Part shown: piece after piece, positions 1 through 6,927 of the stretch
How positions within the stretch are numbered: the first letter of the stretch is position 1
Layout of the letters: every line of letters starts with the position of its first letter
DNA from: JBAVEL01 sp049587715
GTDB taxonomy: Bacteria > Bacteroidota > Ignavibacteria > UBA10030 > UBA6906
NCBI GenBank assembly: GCA_049587715.1
Contig: JBAVEL010000181.1
Span: 1 to 11,896 of the forward strand
Direction of reading: 5' to 3'
Length of the DNA: 11,896 bases
Notes under the pieces: generated by a model
Told to the model about the DNA's origin: nothing
Seen by the model: the letters and a program-made list of their open reading frames with translations, nothing else
The model's database searches: none
Position numbers and translations under genes: made by a program

Positions 1-313
1 CCATCTGCCACTTCTCCATCTCCGCGGCGATAAAGGCCTCGTCTTTGCCGCGCCGGATCAGGCTCCACTTCAGCCACAGTCCGTTTCTCTGCAGAAGACT
101 GCGCACGGTGTCGGTGGGAAGGGCGCCGGTCCGGAGCCAGTAGAGAACCCGGTCCTCTTTCGGCGCGATCAGCATCTCCGGATGCAGGGGCTCGTACCGC
201 CCCACGATCTCCAGGAACTTCCCGTCACGGGCGGCCCGGGAGTCGGCCGCCACGATGTGGTACTGCGGCATCTTCTTCTTCCCGATCCGCCGCAATCTGA
301 GTCGTACTGCCAC
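1..313 (-). CDS. rpsP: 30S ribosomal protein S16, 3' end outside window
   Basis: S16 is a component of the small ribosomal subunit that binds 16S rRNA and helps 30S assembly. Translating the minus strand from the GTG at 311-313 gives an N-terminus VAVRLRLRRIGKKKMPQYHI, followed by VAADSRAARDGKFLEIVGRY and then LPTDTVRSLLQRNGLWLKW. These are the classic S16 landmarks (basic start, ADSR..RDG, P(T)DTV..LL). The GTG start is fixed by a textbook AAGGAGG seven bases upstream. About 104 codons are visible without a stop, already longer than the usual 80-90 residues. The extra part (..RRGKDEAFIAAEMEKWQM) resembles the C-terminal extension I recall from Bacteroidota-type S16. It lies 43 nt downstream of ffh and is probably co-transcribed with it; rimM and trmD commonly follow rpsP but would be outside the window. 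Confidence 0.93.
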   Translation of the reverse strand, partial: MAVRLRLRRIGKKKMPQYHIVAADSRAARDGKFLEIVGRYEPLHPEMLIAPKEDRVLYWLRTGALPTDTVRSLLQRNGLWLKWSLIRRGKDEAFIAAEMEKWQM

Positions 314-319
314 TGCGTG

Positions 320-326
320 CCTCCTT
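320..326 (-). promoter_or_regulatory. Ribosome binding site of rpsP
   Basis: The minus strand reads AAGGAGG here, with seven bases before the GTG at 313. It is one of the strongest Shine-Dalgarno matches in the window and supports the non-ATG start of the S16 gene. Confidence 0.8.
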
Positions 327-356
327 GGTTGTTCCGATGTCTGGGGGTGCTCCGGT

Positions 357-1685
357 TCAGAAACCAGTAGGCAGGCGGCGGCCGCGCACCAGTCCCCGTC
401 CGCCTCCCTTGCTCAGGGTCTTGACCATCTTCTGCATCTGCTCGAACTGCCTGAGCAGCTTGTTCACGTCCTGCACGGCCGTTCCGCTCCCCGAGGCGAT
501 CCGCCGCCGCCTGCTTCCGTTGATGATGTGCGGCTGCAGGCGCTCCTCCCGGGTCATGGACCGGATCATGGCCTCGATGCGCACCAGCGATTTCTCATCC
601 ACCTGCTCCGCCGGCAGGCGGTGCATCCCCGGCAGCATGCCCAGCACCTGGCTGAGGGGGCCCATCTTGCGGACCTCCTGGAGCTGGTCCAGGAAATCCT
701 CCAGCGTGAAGCGGGCCTTCCGGAGGGTGGCCTCCATGCGCGCCGCCTTGTCCTGGTCCACCTGAGCCTGGGCCTTCTCCACCAGGGTGACGATGTCGCC
801 CATCCCCAGGATGCGCGAGGCCATGCGGTCCGGATGGAACCGCTCCAGGGCGTCCAGCTTCTCGCCGGTGCTCAGGAACTTGATGGGGGTTCCCACGGTG
901 GCGCGCAGCGAAATGGCCGCACCGCCCCGCGCGTCCCCGTCCATCTTGGTCAGCACGGCCCCGTCGAAGCGCAGCCGTTCGTGAAAAACGCGGGCGGTGT
1001 TGACCGCATCCTGCCCCGTCATGGCATCCACCACGAAGAGGATTTCGTGCGGGGAGACCGCCGTCCTGATGGCCTCCACTTCCCGCATCATCTCCTCGTC
1101 CACGTGCATCCGGCCGGCGGTATCGATGATCACCAGGTCCCGGGCGTTCCGCCGCGCGTGCTCCACGCTCCCCGAGGCAATCGCCACGGCCCCGGCCGCA
1201 CGGTCCGCATACACGGGCACGCCGATCTGGGACCCCAGCATCGCGAGCTGGTCCACCGCCGCCGGACGATGCACGTCCGCGGCCGCCAGGAGGGGATGCC
1301 TCCCCTGCCCTTTCATGAACAGGGCCAGCTTCGCCGCAAAGGTCGTCTTTCCCGACCCCTGCAGGCCGGCCACCAGCACCACCGTGGGCGGAAGGGGAGC
1401 CTGGGCCAGGTCGGCCCGGTGCGTCCCCAGCAGGGTCACCAGCTCGTCATGGATGATCTTGGTGATGAGCTGGCCCGGAGTGATGCTCCGCGCCACCTCC
1501 TGCCCCGTGGAGCGCCGCGCCACGTCCTCCACGAACTGCCTGGCCACCTTGTAGTGGACATCCGCGTCCAGGAGGATGCGCCGCACCTCCCGGAGGGTCT
1601 CGGCGACGTTTGCCTCCGTGATCCGGCCCTCCCCGCGCAGGCGCTTGAGGGCGGCATCCAGTTTGCGGCTGAGCTCTTCGAACAT
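357..1685 (-). CDS. ffh: Signal recognition particle GTPase Ffh (SRP54)
   Basis: Ffh binds 4.5S RNA, recognises signal sequences emerging from the ribosome, and delivers ribosomes to FtsY at the membrane. The 442-residue length is normal. The N domain spans about 1-95. The G domain has the P-loop GLQGSGKTT at 107-115, DTAGR at 188-192 and TKMDGDARGG at 246-255. The methionine-rich M domain from about 320 has MGPLSQVLGMLPG at 341-353 and the RNA-binding SRRRRIASGSGTAVQDVN at 391-408, then a run of Met/Gln residues. The ATG at 1683-1685 has only a poor Shine-Dalgarno; a short GC hairpin (1694-1711) sits just upstream. It lies 97 nt after atpG and 43 nt before rpsP. ffh-rpsP adjacency is common in bacteria, whereas joining it to an atp cluster is less usual. 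Identification is secure. Confidence 0.98.
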   Translation of the reverse strand: MFEELSRKLDAALKRLRGEGRITEANVAETLREVRRILLDADVHYKVARQFVEDVARRSTGQEVARSITPGQLITKIIHDELVTLLGTHRADLAQAPLPPTVVLVAGLQGSGKTTFAAKLALFMKGQGRHPLLAAADVHRPAAVDQLAMLGSQIGVPVYADRAAGAVAIASGSVEHARRNARDLVIIDTAGRMHVDEEMMREVEAIRTAVSPHEILFVVDAMTGQDAVNTARVFHERLRFDGAVLTKMDGDARGGAAISLRATVGTPIKFLSTGEKLDALERFHPDRMASRILGMGDIVTLVEKAQAQVDQDKAARMEATLRKARFTLEDFLDQLQEVRKMGPLSQVLGMLPGMHRLPAEQVDEKSLVRIEAMIRSMTREERLQPHIINGSRRRRIASGSGTAVQDVNKLLRQFEQMQKMVKTLSKGGGRGLVRGRRLPTGF

Positions 1686-1693
1686 GGGAGTGG

Positions 1694-1711
1694 GGTCCGA
1701 CCCCCCGGACC
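1694..1711 (-). other. GC-rich hairpin just before ffh start
   Basis: The minus strand carries GGTCCG, a six-base loop, then CGGACC, a perfect six-pair stem ending eight bases before the ffh ATG. No U-tract follows, so it does not look like an intrinsic terminator. It could modulate ribosome access to ffh or be a chance structure in GC-rich DNA. Confidence 0.3.
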
Positions 1712-1730
1712 GGAATCCGAAAGGGCCTAT

Positions 1731-1759
1731 AAGTTACTGAAAAGGCGTTCCGTATGCAA
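1731..1759 (-). promoter_or_regulatory. Weak candidate promoter for ffh-rpsP
   Basis: In the 97-nt atpG-ffh gap the minus strand has TTGCAT, 17 bases, then TAACTT, inside the only AT-richer patch of the gap. Each hexamer matches the sigma70 consensus at just three of six positions. TAACTT also fits the TAnnTTTG-like -7 element of Bacteroidota. The site would allow ffh-rpsP to be expressed apart from the atp genes. The call is tentative. Confidence 0.25.
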
Positions 1760-1785
1760 GCCGCCCGGGCGCTCCGGAGGCCGCC

Positions 1786-2664
1786 TCAGGCGCTCCGCAG
1801 GGCCTCCGCCCCCCCCACCACTTCCAGGAGCTCCTTCGTGATGGAGGCCTGACGGGCTTTGTTGTAGGAGAGCTGCAGATGGCCGATCAGATCGCCGGCA
1901 TTCTCAGTGGCGTTTTCCATGGCCGCCATCCGGGCCCCCTGCTCGGCCGCCGCGGATTCCAGGAGCATCCGCCAGAGCTGGAAGTCGAGGTGCCGGGGGA
2001 GCAGAGCCCGGACGAGCGCCGCCCGGCCCGGCTCGTAGATGTAGTCGGCCGCCGCGCGGCGCGATTCCCCCTCCCCGGGGGGGACGGGCAGGTACTGCTC
2101 GACCCGGATCTGCTGCCGGGCCGCCGACTTGAACTCGTTGGAGACCACCTCCACCAGGTCGAAGTCTCCCGACAGGAAGCCCGCCCTCAGCTCCCGGGCG
2201 ATGGCCTGTGCGCGGGCAAAGGGAGGCGACAAAGACAGGCCTGTGTGCTTCGCCGCGACGGCGAAACCCCTCCGCGTGAAGGCGTCGCCCCCCTTCTTCC
2301 CGATGCAAACGATGCGCAGGGTCCCCGCCCGGTTCTCCGCCTCGGAACGCGCGGCAATGCGTGTGAGGGCCGCGCGCACGATGGTGGCGTTGAAGGCCCC
2401 GCAGAGACCCCGATCCGAGGTCACCACCACAAGAACGGCGGCGCGGACCTCCCGCTGCACCAGGAGGGGTTCCTGGGCCGCCTCCGGGCTCTCCCTTATG
2501 TGCGCCAGCACATCCCGCATCGAGCGGGCATACGGGCGGGCGTTCAGGATGGCTGTCTGGGCGCGCCGCAGCTTCGCCGCGGCCACCATCTTCATGGCAC
2601 GCGTGATCTTCTGCGTCTTCCGGATGCCTACGATGCGGTCCCGGATCTCCCGGAGGGTGGCCAT
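1786..2664 (-). CDS. atpG: F1 ATP synthase gamma subunit
   Basis: Gamma is the central rotor shaft of F1, coupling c-ring rotation to conformational change in the alpha3beta3 head. The 292 residues fit the family (about 285-290). The N-terminal helix has TQKITRAMKMVAAAKLRRAQ at 17-36, the core has TSDRGLCGAFN at 82-92, and the C-terminal helix has RMAAMENATENAGDLI and LQLSYNKARQASITKELLEV. These are the hallmark gamma segments, at both ends. No regulatory insert of the chloroplast type is evident. The ATG lies one base after the atpA stop with no clear Shine-Dalgarno, so translation is probably coupled to atpA. Near the 3' end there is a run of eight G on the coding strand (1809-1816) within the VVGGAEAL codons. 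In many bacteria atpD and atpC come next; here ffh follows instead. Confidence 0.98.
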   Translation of the reverse strand: MATLREIRDRIVGIRKTQKITRAMKMVAAAKLRRAQTAILNARPYARSMRDVLAHIRESPEAAQEPLLVQREVRAAVLVVVTSDRGLCGAFNATIVRAALTRIAARSEAENRAGTLRIVCIGKKGGDAFTRRGFAVAAKHTGLSLSPPFARAQAIARELRAGFLSGDFDLVEVVSNEFKSAARQQIRVEQYLPVPPGEGESRRAAADYIYEPGRAALVRALLPRHLDFQLWRMLLESAAAEQGARMAAMENATENAGDLIGHLQLSYNKARQASITKELLEVVGGAEALRSA

Positions 2665-2665
2665 G

Positions 2666-4222
2666 CTAGGCCCGGACCGAGGGCTTGAAAACGGCGGTAA
2701 ACTCCTTCAGCAGGGCGTGCAGCCGCCGCGTGATGTCCTCGGTAAGGTCCCGGGTGGAGGCGATGCCGTCCAGCAGGTCCCGGTGCCTCAGCTCCAGCAG
2801 TTCCAGGAGCTCCTCTTCGTACCGCCGGACATCCTCGAGGGGTATCTCGTCGAGGTATCCTCCCGTGCCGGCAAAGATCCCCGCCACCTGTTTCTCCACG
2901 GGCATGGGCTGATACTGCCCCTGCTTCAGAAGCTCCACCAGGCGGGAGCCGCGCCGGAGCTGCTGCATGGTCGCCTTGTCCAGGTCGGAGCCGAACTTGG
3001 CAAAGGCCTCCAGCTCCCGGTACTGGGCCAGCTCCATGCGGAGGCGCCCGGCCACCTTCCGCATGGCCTTGATCTGGGCCGTTCCCCCCACACGCGAGAC
3101 GGAGATGCCCACGTTGATGGCGGGCCGGATCCCGGAGTTGAACAGGCCGGGTTCCAGGTAGATCTGCCCGTCCGTGATGGAGATGACGTTCGTGGGAATG
3201 TAGGCCGACACGTCCCCCGCCTGGGTCTCGATGATCGGAAAGGCCGTCAGGCTGCCTCCCCCCAGCTCGTCGCTCAGCTTGGAGGCGCGCTCCAGAAGGC
3301 GGGAATGAAGGTAGAAGACGTCTCCCGGATAGGCCTCCCGCCCGGGGGGTCTCCGGAGCAGGAGGGAGACCTGCCGGTAGGCCTGGGCCTGCTTGGAGAG
3401 GTCGTCGTACACCACAAGCGCATGCCGGGCCGAATCCCGGAAGTGCTCCCCCATCGTGGCCCCGGTGTAGGGGGCGATATACTGCATGGAGGCCGGGTCG
3501 CTGGCGGTGGCGGCCACCACGGTGGTGTATTCCATGGCCCCCTCCTTCTGCAGCCGGTCCACCACCTGAGCCACCGTGGAGCTCTTCTGGCCCACCGCCA
3601 CGTAGATGCAGAACACCGGCTTCACCCCGTCCCGGGCCGCCCTCTCCGTATGCGTGTACTTCTGGTTGATGATGGCATCCAGGGCGATGGCCGTCTTGCC
3701 CGTCTGCCGGTCCCCGATGATCAGCTCCCGCTGCCCGCGCCCGATCGGAATCATCCCGTCCACCGCCTTGATGCCGGTCTGCAGCGGCTCCTTCACCGGC
3801 TGGCGCTGGATCACCCCCAGGGCCTTCCTCTCGAAGGCCATGGTCGTCTTGGCGGCCACGGGCCCCCTGCCGTCCAGGGGCTGGCCCAGGGCGTTCACCA
3901 CGCGTCCCAGAAGGGCTTCTCCCACGGGAACCGAGGCGACCCGGCCCGTCCGCTTCACGGTGTCGCCCTCCCGGATCTCGCTGCTCTCTCCGAAGAGCAT
4001 GCAGCCCACATTGTCTTCCTCCAGGTTCAGCACCATGCCGAACACGCCGTGGCGAAACTCGATCAGCTCGCTCATGAGAGAGCGGGTCAGCCCGTAGACG
4101 CGCGCCACCCCGTCTCCCACCTGGAGGACGGTCCCCACGTCATAGACGTCCACCTCCTTCTCGAACCCCGCAAGCTGCCGCCGGAGGATCGCGGATACCT
4201 CGTCAGGTCTGACTTCTGCCAT
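2666..4222 (-). CDS. atpA: F1 ATP synthase alpha subunit
   Basis: Alpha forms the alternating, non-catalytic nucleotide-binding subunits of the F1 hexamer. The 518 residues have the usual three-part layout: beta-barrel crown (about 25-95), nucleotide-binding domain, and helical C-terminal domain. The Walker A sequence GDRQTGKTA is at 170-178, the Walker B region VYDDLSKQAQAYRQ at 271-284, and the family signature PAINVGISVSRVGG at 367-380 includes the arginine finger R377. EAFAKFGSDLD at 405-415 is also typical. The ATG at 4220-4222 is preceded by a good Shine-Dalgarno (4231-4239). It follows atpH by 48 nt and is one base from atpG. No key residue is missing. Because beta is absent here, the catalytic sites must be completed by a subunit encoded elsewhere. 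Confidence 0.99.
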   Translation of the reverse strand: MAEVRPDEVSAILRRQLAGFEKEVDVYDVGTVLQVGDGVARVYGLTRSLMSELIEFRHGVFGMVLNLEEDNVGCMLFGESSEIREGDTVKRTGRVASVPVGEALLGRVVNALGQPLDGRGPVAAKTTMAFERKALGVIQRQPVKEPLQTGIKAVDGMIPIGRGQRELIIGDRQTGKTAIALDAIINQKYTHTERAARDGVKPVFCIYVAVGQKSSTVAQVVDRLQKEGAMEYTTVVAATASDPASMQYIAPYTGATMGEHFRDSARHALVVYDDLSKQAQAYRQVSLLLRRPPGREAYPGDVFYLHSRLLERASKLSDELGGGSLTAFPIIETQAGDVSAYIPTNVISITDGQIYLEPGLFNSGIRPAINVGISVSRVGGTAQIKAMRKVAGRLRMELAQYRELEAFAKFGSDLDKATMQQLRRGSRLVELLKQGQYQPMPVEKQVAGIFAGTGGYLDEIPLEDVRRYEEELLELLELRHRDLLDGIASTRDLTEDITRRLHALLKEFTAVFKPSVRA

Positions 4223-4230
4223 GCCCGTTG

Positions 4231-4239
4231 CCTTTCCTT
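4231..4239 (-). promoter_or_regulatory. Ribosome binding site of atpA
   Basis: The minus strand reads AAGGAAAGG, eight bases before the atpA ATG, within the 48-nt gap after atpH. It supports independent loading of ribosomes on alpha, which is needed at three copies per enzyme. Confidence 0.65.
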
Positions 4240-4270
4240 GGTCGAACCATCACCCGCAGGAACACGCACC

Positions 4271-4846
4271 CTACCGGGGGGCCTGCGGCCTGCTCCCGCC
4301 GGCGCCTGCATCCCCGGTGAGCCGCTCCCGGAGCAGCTCCAGTTGCCGCCGCACGCTGGCATCCCGCACCGTGTCCCCGATCTTCACCACAAGCCCTCCC
4401 TTCAGGCTCCCGTCCAGCAGGATCCGGAGCCGCACGGTCTTGCCGGTCTCCTTCTCCAGCCGCGCCCGGAGCAGGGCCTCCTGGGCGGGCTCCAGAGCGG
4501 CCGCCGAACGGACCTCCGCCTCCACAATCCCCGCCCGGATGTCCGAGAGCGCGGCAAACTGAGCGGCCACCTGCGCCAGGAGGGCTTCCCTCCCTTTGGC
4601 GGCCATCAGGCGGAGAAAGGTCATGGTGCCGGCGCCCACGCGGGACCCCAGCACCGCTTCGAAGGCCTGTGTCTTCCTGGCCGCACCCACAACGGGGCTC
4701 GCAGCCAGGAGGCGGAGCTCTCGTGACTCCTCCATCAGACGGGCAAGGAGGGCCATGTCACGGGCGGTCTCATCCACCGTCCCCCACTCCTCCGCCGCCG
4801 CCATCAGACCCGCGGCGTAGCGCCGCGCGACCCGCACCTGGCTCAC
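4271..4846 (-). CDS. atpH: F1 ATP synthase delta subunit (OSCP-like)
   Basis: Delta ties the top of the alpha3beta3 head to the peripheral b stalk. From the GTG at 4844-4846 the protein has 191 residues (usual 175-185) and begins VSQVRVARRYAAGLMAAAEE, the normal delta start. The N-terminal helical bundle carries LLAASPVV and the C-terminal part carries VRLRILLDGSLKGGLVVKIG followed by DTVRDASVRRQLELLRERL, the conserved delta/OSCP ending. The reading frame stays open upstream, so a longer version starting at 4921 is formally possible, but that would overlap most of the end of atpF and lacks the family start. A purine-rich AAAGGGA (4854-4860) and the four-base gap after the atpF stop support the GTG. 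Confidence 0.95.
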   Translation of the reverse strand: MSQVRVARRYAAGLMAAAEEWGTVDETARDMALLARLMEESRELRLLAASPVVGAARKTQAFEAVLGSRVGAGTMTFLRLMAAKGREALLAQVAAQFAALSDIRAGIVEAEVRSAAALEPAQEALLRARLEKETGKTVRLRILLDGSLKGGLVVKIGDTVRDASVRRQLELLRERLTGDAGAGGSRPQAPR

Positions 4847-4850
4847 GCTG

Positions 4851-5336
4851 TCATCCCTTTCCCATCTCCCGGATCGCCTGCTCCACAAGGGACTTCTGCG
4901 CGGCCGGATCCAGACGGGCATCCAGAATCTTGGAGGCGGCCCCGACCGCCAGGTCGGCCACCTCGGCCCGGAGCTGCGCCAGAGCGACCTCCTTCTCGCG
5001 CCGGATCTCCTCCCGCGCCTGGTCCATCATCCGGCGGGCGGAGGCCTCCGCCTTCTCTACAAGATCCCCCTTCAGCTTCTCGGCCACGGCCCGTCCCTCC
5101 CGGATGATGCGGTGCGACTCCTCATCGGCGCGGGCGCGTGCCTCACGGTGTTCCTCCAGCAGCCGCCGGGCCTCCTGCTGGGCTTCCTCCGCCTCCCGCA
5201 GGGCTGTGCGGATGCGTTCTTCGCGCGCGGCAAGCGCAGCCAGCAGGGGTTTCCAGGCCAGGCGGCGCAGGACCGCCAGCACAAGCACGAAGGTGATGAT
5301 GGTCCAGAGGATCAGACCCGGATTGATGGAAAGCAT
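4851..5336 (-). CDS. atpF: Fo ATP synthase b subunit
   Basis: Subunit b is the membrane-anchored peripheral stalk that holds F1 against rotor torque. The 161 residues show a single N-terminal membrane segment (about 6-25, PGLILWTIITFVLVLAVLRR) followed by a long, charged, heptad-like helix rich in Ala, Glu and Arg (about 35-135). This is the normal b architecture and length. The conserved WKPLL follows the membrane span, at about 28-32. The ATG at 5334-5336 has GGAG (5346-5349) nine bases upstream. It sits 14 nt after atpE and four bases before the atpH start. Only one b-type gene is present, so the enzyme probably uses a b2 homodimer rather than the b/b' pair of phototrophs. Confidence 0.97.
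   Translation of the reverse strand: MLSINPGLILWTIITFVLVLAVLRRLAWKPLLAALAAREERIRTALREAEEAQQEARRLLEEHREARARADEESHRIIREGRAVAEKLKGDLVEKAEASARRMMDQAREEIRREKEVALAQLRAEVADLAVGAASKILDARLDPAAQKSLVEQAIREMGKG
4854..4860 (-). promoter_or_regulatory. Ribosome binding site deciding the atpH GTG start
   Basis: AAAGGGA on the minus strand overlaps the last codons of atpF and sits seven bases before the GTG at 4846. It favours this start over the upstream in-frame ATG at 4921. Confidence 0.5.
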
Positions 5337-5350
5337 GCTCTCTCTCTCCG

Positions 5351-5578
5351 TTACTTGGTGGCCAGAATGATGCAGATGGCAAGCGCAAAGAAGGTGGCCC
5401 CTTCGATAAGCGCCGCGGCTATCAGCATCGAGGTCCGGACCTGCCCGGCCACTTCCGGCTGGCGTCCGCTCGCCTCCATGGCCGCCGCCGCCAGCTTCCC
5501 GATCCCGAGGCCGGCCCCGATGACCGTGAGTGCGGCCCCGATGCCCGCCGCCAGATAGCCGAATCCTACCGATTCCAT
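5351..5578 (-). CDS. atpE: Fo ATP synthase c subunit (proton-type)
   Basis: Subunit c forms the rotating proteolipid ring. The 75 residues make the standard hairpin: helix 1 with the Gly-rich GAGLGIGKLA at 21-30, the polar loop GRQPE at 38-42, and helix 2 with the ion-carrying E59 in ALIEGATFFA. Aligned to the Ilyobacter tartaricus sodium ring (Q32, E65, S66), this protein has Ile at 24 and Gly at 60 in place of the Gln and Ser sodium ligands. Proton coupling is therefore predicted. An excellent AGGAGG (5585-5590) lies six bases before the ATG, as expected for a subunit needed in about 8-17 copies per enzyme. Confidence 0.98.
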   Translation of the reverse strand: MESVGFGYLAAGIGAALTVIGAGLGIGKLAAAAMEASGRQPEVAGQVRTSMLIAAALIEGATFFALAICIILATK

Positions 5579-5584
5579 GATGCT

Positions 5585-5590
5585 CCTCCT
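5585..5590 (-). promoter_or_regulatory. Strong ribosome binding site of atpE
   Basis: The minus strand reads AGGAGG (part of AGGAGGAG) six bases from the atpE ATG. It is the strongest Shine-Dalgarno in the atp cluster, which fits the high stoichiometry of subunit c. Confidence 0.75.
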
Positions 5591-5631
5591 GTCGCCTGTG
5601 TGGATGATGAAAGTGGTCGTTCTGTCCGTTC

Positions 5632-6525
5632 TCAGTGTCCCCCCTCCCCGTGGCCGCTTTCCGCCCCGGCCTGCATCCCCAGCCCCATGAAGAGGGCCGT
5701 CAGCATGGTGAAGATGTAGGCCTGCAGAAACGCCACAAAGAGCTCCAGGAAGTTGATGCCCAGCACGAAGCCCGTGGAGATCACCCCCGCGATGTACGAC
5801 TGGAAGATGAAGATGAGGCCGATGAGGGAAACAATCACGATATGCCCGCCCGTCATGTTGGCGAACAGACGGATGCAGAGGGCGAAGGGCTTGGTGAACA
5901 GGCCCAGGATCTCAATGGGTACCATGATCACCCAGAGGGACCAGTGCACCCCTCCCGTCAGGTGCGCCAGCCAGTGGCGCAGCCCCTGGGCCCGGATGGC
6001 CGCGGCCTGGATCATGACGAAGGCAATGAGGGCCAGCCCTGCGGTGACGCTCACGTTGCCCGTGGCGGATGCCCCGTAGGGGATGAGCCCCAGGAGGTTC
6101 AGCACCAGAATGTAGAAGAAGGTGGTGAGCAGATAGGGCATGTACCGGACGCCTCCGGGGCCCATGTTGGCCACCGCGATCTCGTCCCGGATAAACACCA
6201 CGAAGATCTCCAGAAGGTTGCCCAGACCCCGCGGAACATCCCGTCGGATGTTCGAGCGGGCGGCGGCGATGGCCACACCCGCCAGCACCAGGGCCCCGAC
6301 CCAGAGAAAAACAACGTGCTTGGTGATGGAGAGATCCACCGACATGCCCGCCGCCTCCAGCGGGGGAAACCGGGGAAGATCCACGTGCCCCGCGAAGGGC
6401 ACATCCAGGAAGTGCGCATCCTGCACATGGTGCAGCAGCTCGGTAAACAGCCCGCCGCCGTGCTCCGCCCCGTGCGGGGCGGAGGCCTGCGCGCTGTCGG
6501 AGGCCGCATGAAGAACCGAATCCAC
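5632..6525 (-). CDS. atpB: Fo ATP synthase a subunit
   Basis: Subunit a provides the two proton half-channels next to the c ring. The 297 residues have five to six hydrophobic segments. The essential arginine is R219 in KPFALCIRLFANMTGGH (212-228), and Q268 in FVAFLQAYIFTMLTALF matches E. coli Q252. The E. coli pair E219/H245 appears swapped as H228/E261, a covariation known in mitochondria and many bacteria. The N-terminus before the first membrane helix (about 70-90) is long and His-rich (H6, H18, H22, H32, H33, H38, H47), and the tail ends GHGEGGH. The start is a GTG that directly abuts the TAA of atpI, with AGGAAAG about eight bases upstream, so translation is probably coupled. It lies 53 nt before atpE. 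Confidence 0.98.
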   Translation of the reverse strand: MDSVLHAASDSAQASAPHGAEHGGGLFTELLHHVQDAHFLDVPFAGHVDLPRFPPLEAAGMSVDLSITKHVVFLWVGALVLAGVAIAAARSNIRRDVPRGLGNLLEIFVVFIRDEIAVANMGPGGVRYMPYLLTTFFYILVLNLLGLIPYGASATGNVSVTAGLALIAFVMIQAAAIRAQGLRHWLAHLTGGVHWSLWVIMVPIEILGLFTKPFALCIRLFANMTGGHIVIVSLIGLIFIFQSYIAGVISTGFVLGINFLELFVAFLQAYIFTMLTALFMGLGMQAGAESGHGEGGH

Positions 6526-6927
6526 TTATGATCTTTCCTGATTCTTGGTGTGCAGCGCCCGCTGGAGATAGACGATCTCCAGCACCAGATACACGAGGTA
6601 CATTCCCAGCGTCGCGCCCGTGAGGGCGAGCGCGTGGAAGCCGAGACCCTTGATGAGCACCAGGAGGGCTCCCAGCAGCACCGCCATCCGGATCCCCATC
6701 CCCCCCAGCACCAGCTTCAGGAAGGCGGTGAAGGACCTCCCGATGCCGGCCCGGATGGCCCAGTACCCGACCAGGACATTGGCCGTGCTCAGGAGCGCAC
6801 CCGCACCCGCCGCTTCCCGCACCGAGGGTGAGGCGCAACAGACCAGTGGATACGCCGCCAGAGCCCCCGCCCCCGCCAGGGCAAGCAGCACCTGCGAAGG
6901 AAATGGGATTTCAGAGCCCTTTGCCAT
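6526..6927 (-). CDS. atpI: ATP synthase subunit I family membrane protein
   Basis: This is a small hydrophobic protein of 133 residues with four predicted membrane segments (about 12-32, 39-59, 72-93, 98-120) and a short charged tail HTKNQERS. Its position between atpZ and atpB, and the pattern LLSTANVLVGYWAIRAG followed by FLKLVLGGMGIRMAV, fit the AtpI/ATP synthase I chain family (PF03899). AtpI proteins aid c-ring assembly and have been linked to Mg2+ supply in some bacteria. The open frame extends upstream, but the ATG at 6925-6927 has GGAAGG six bases before it and overlaps the end of atpZ by 17 nt. The TAA touches the atpB GTG. Sequence conservation in this family is low, so the family call rests partly on context. 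Confidence 0.8.
   Translation of the reverse strand: MAKGSEIPFPSQVLLALAGAGALAAYPLVCCASPSVREAAGAGALLSTANVLVGYWAIRAGIGRSFTAFLKLVLGGMGIRMAVLLGALLVLIKGLGFHALALTGATLGMYLVYLVLEIVYLQRALHTKNQERS

Noticed and set aside
1809..1816. Eight-base G tract in atpG as a phase-variation site
   Set aside because: A frameshift would alter the end of an essential rotor subunit. The tract is explained by GTG-GGG-GGG-GCG codons in GC-rich DNA. I use it as a control for the glycosyltransferase tract instead.
255..1841. 528-codon open frame on the plus strand
   Set aside because: It is antisense to ffh, low-complexity and rich in His, Arg and Pro, with no motif. Ffh is unambiguous on the other strand.
2129..4726. 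865-codon open frame on the plus strand
   Set aside because: It lies antisense to atpG, atpA and most of atpH, all of which have complete family motifs. Its translation is Arg/Pro/His-rich with no recognisable domain, as expected for a shadow frame in GC-rich DNA.
4847..4921. 25-codon N-terminal extension of AtpH
   Set aside because: It overlaps the 3' end of atpF, is Arg/Trp-rich and not delta-like. The GTG at 4846 has a ribosome site and the family N-terminus.
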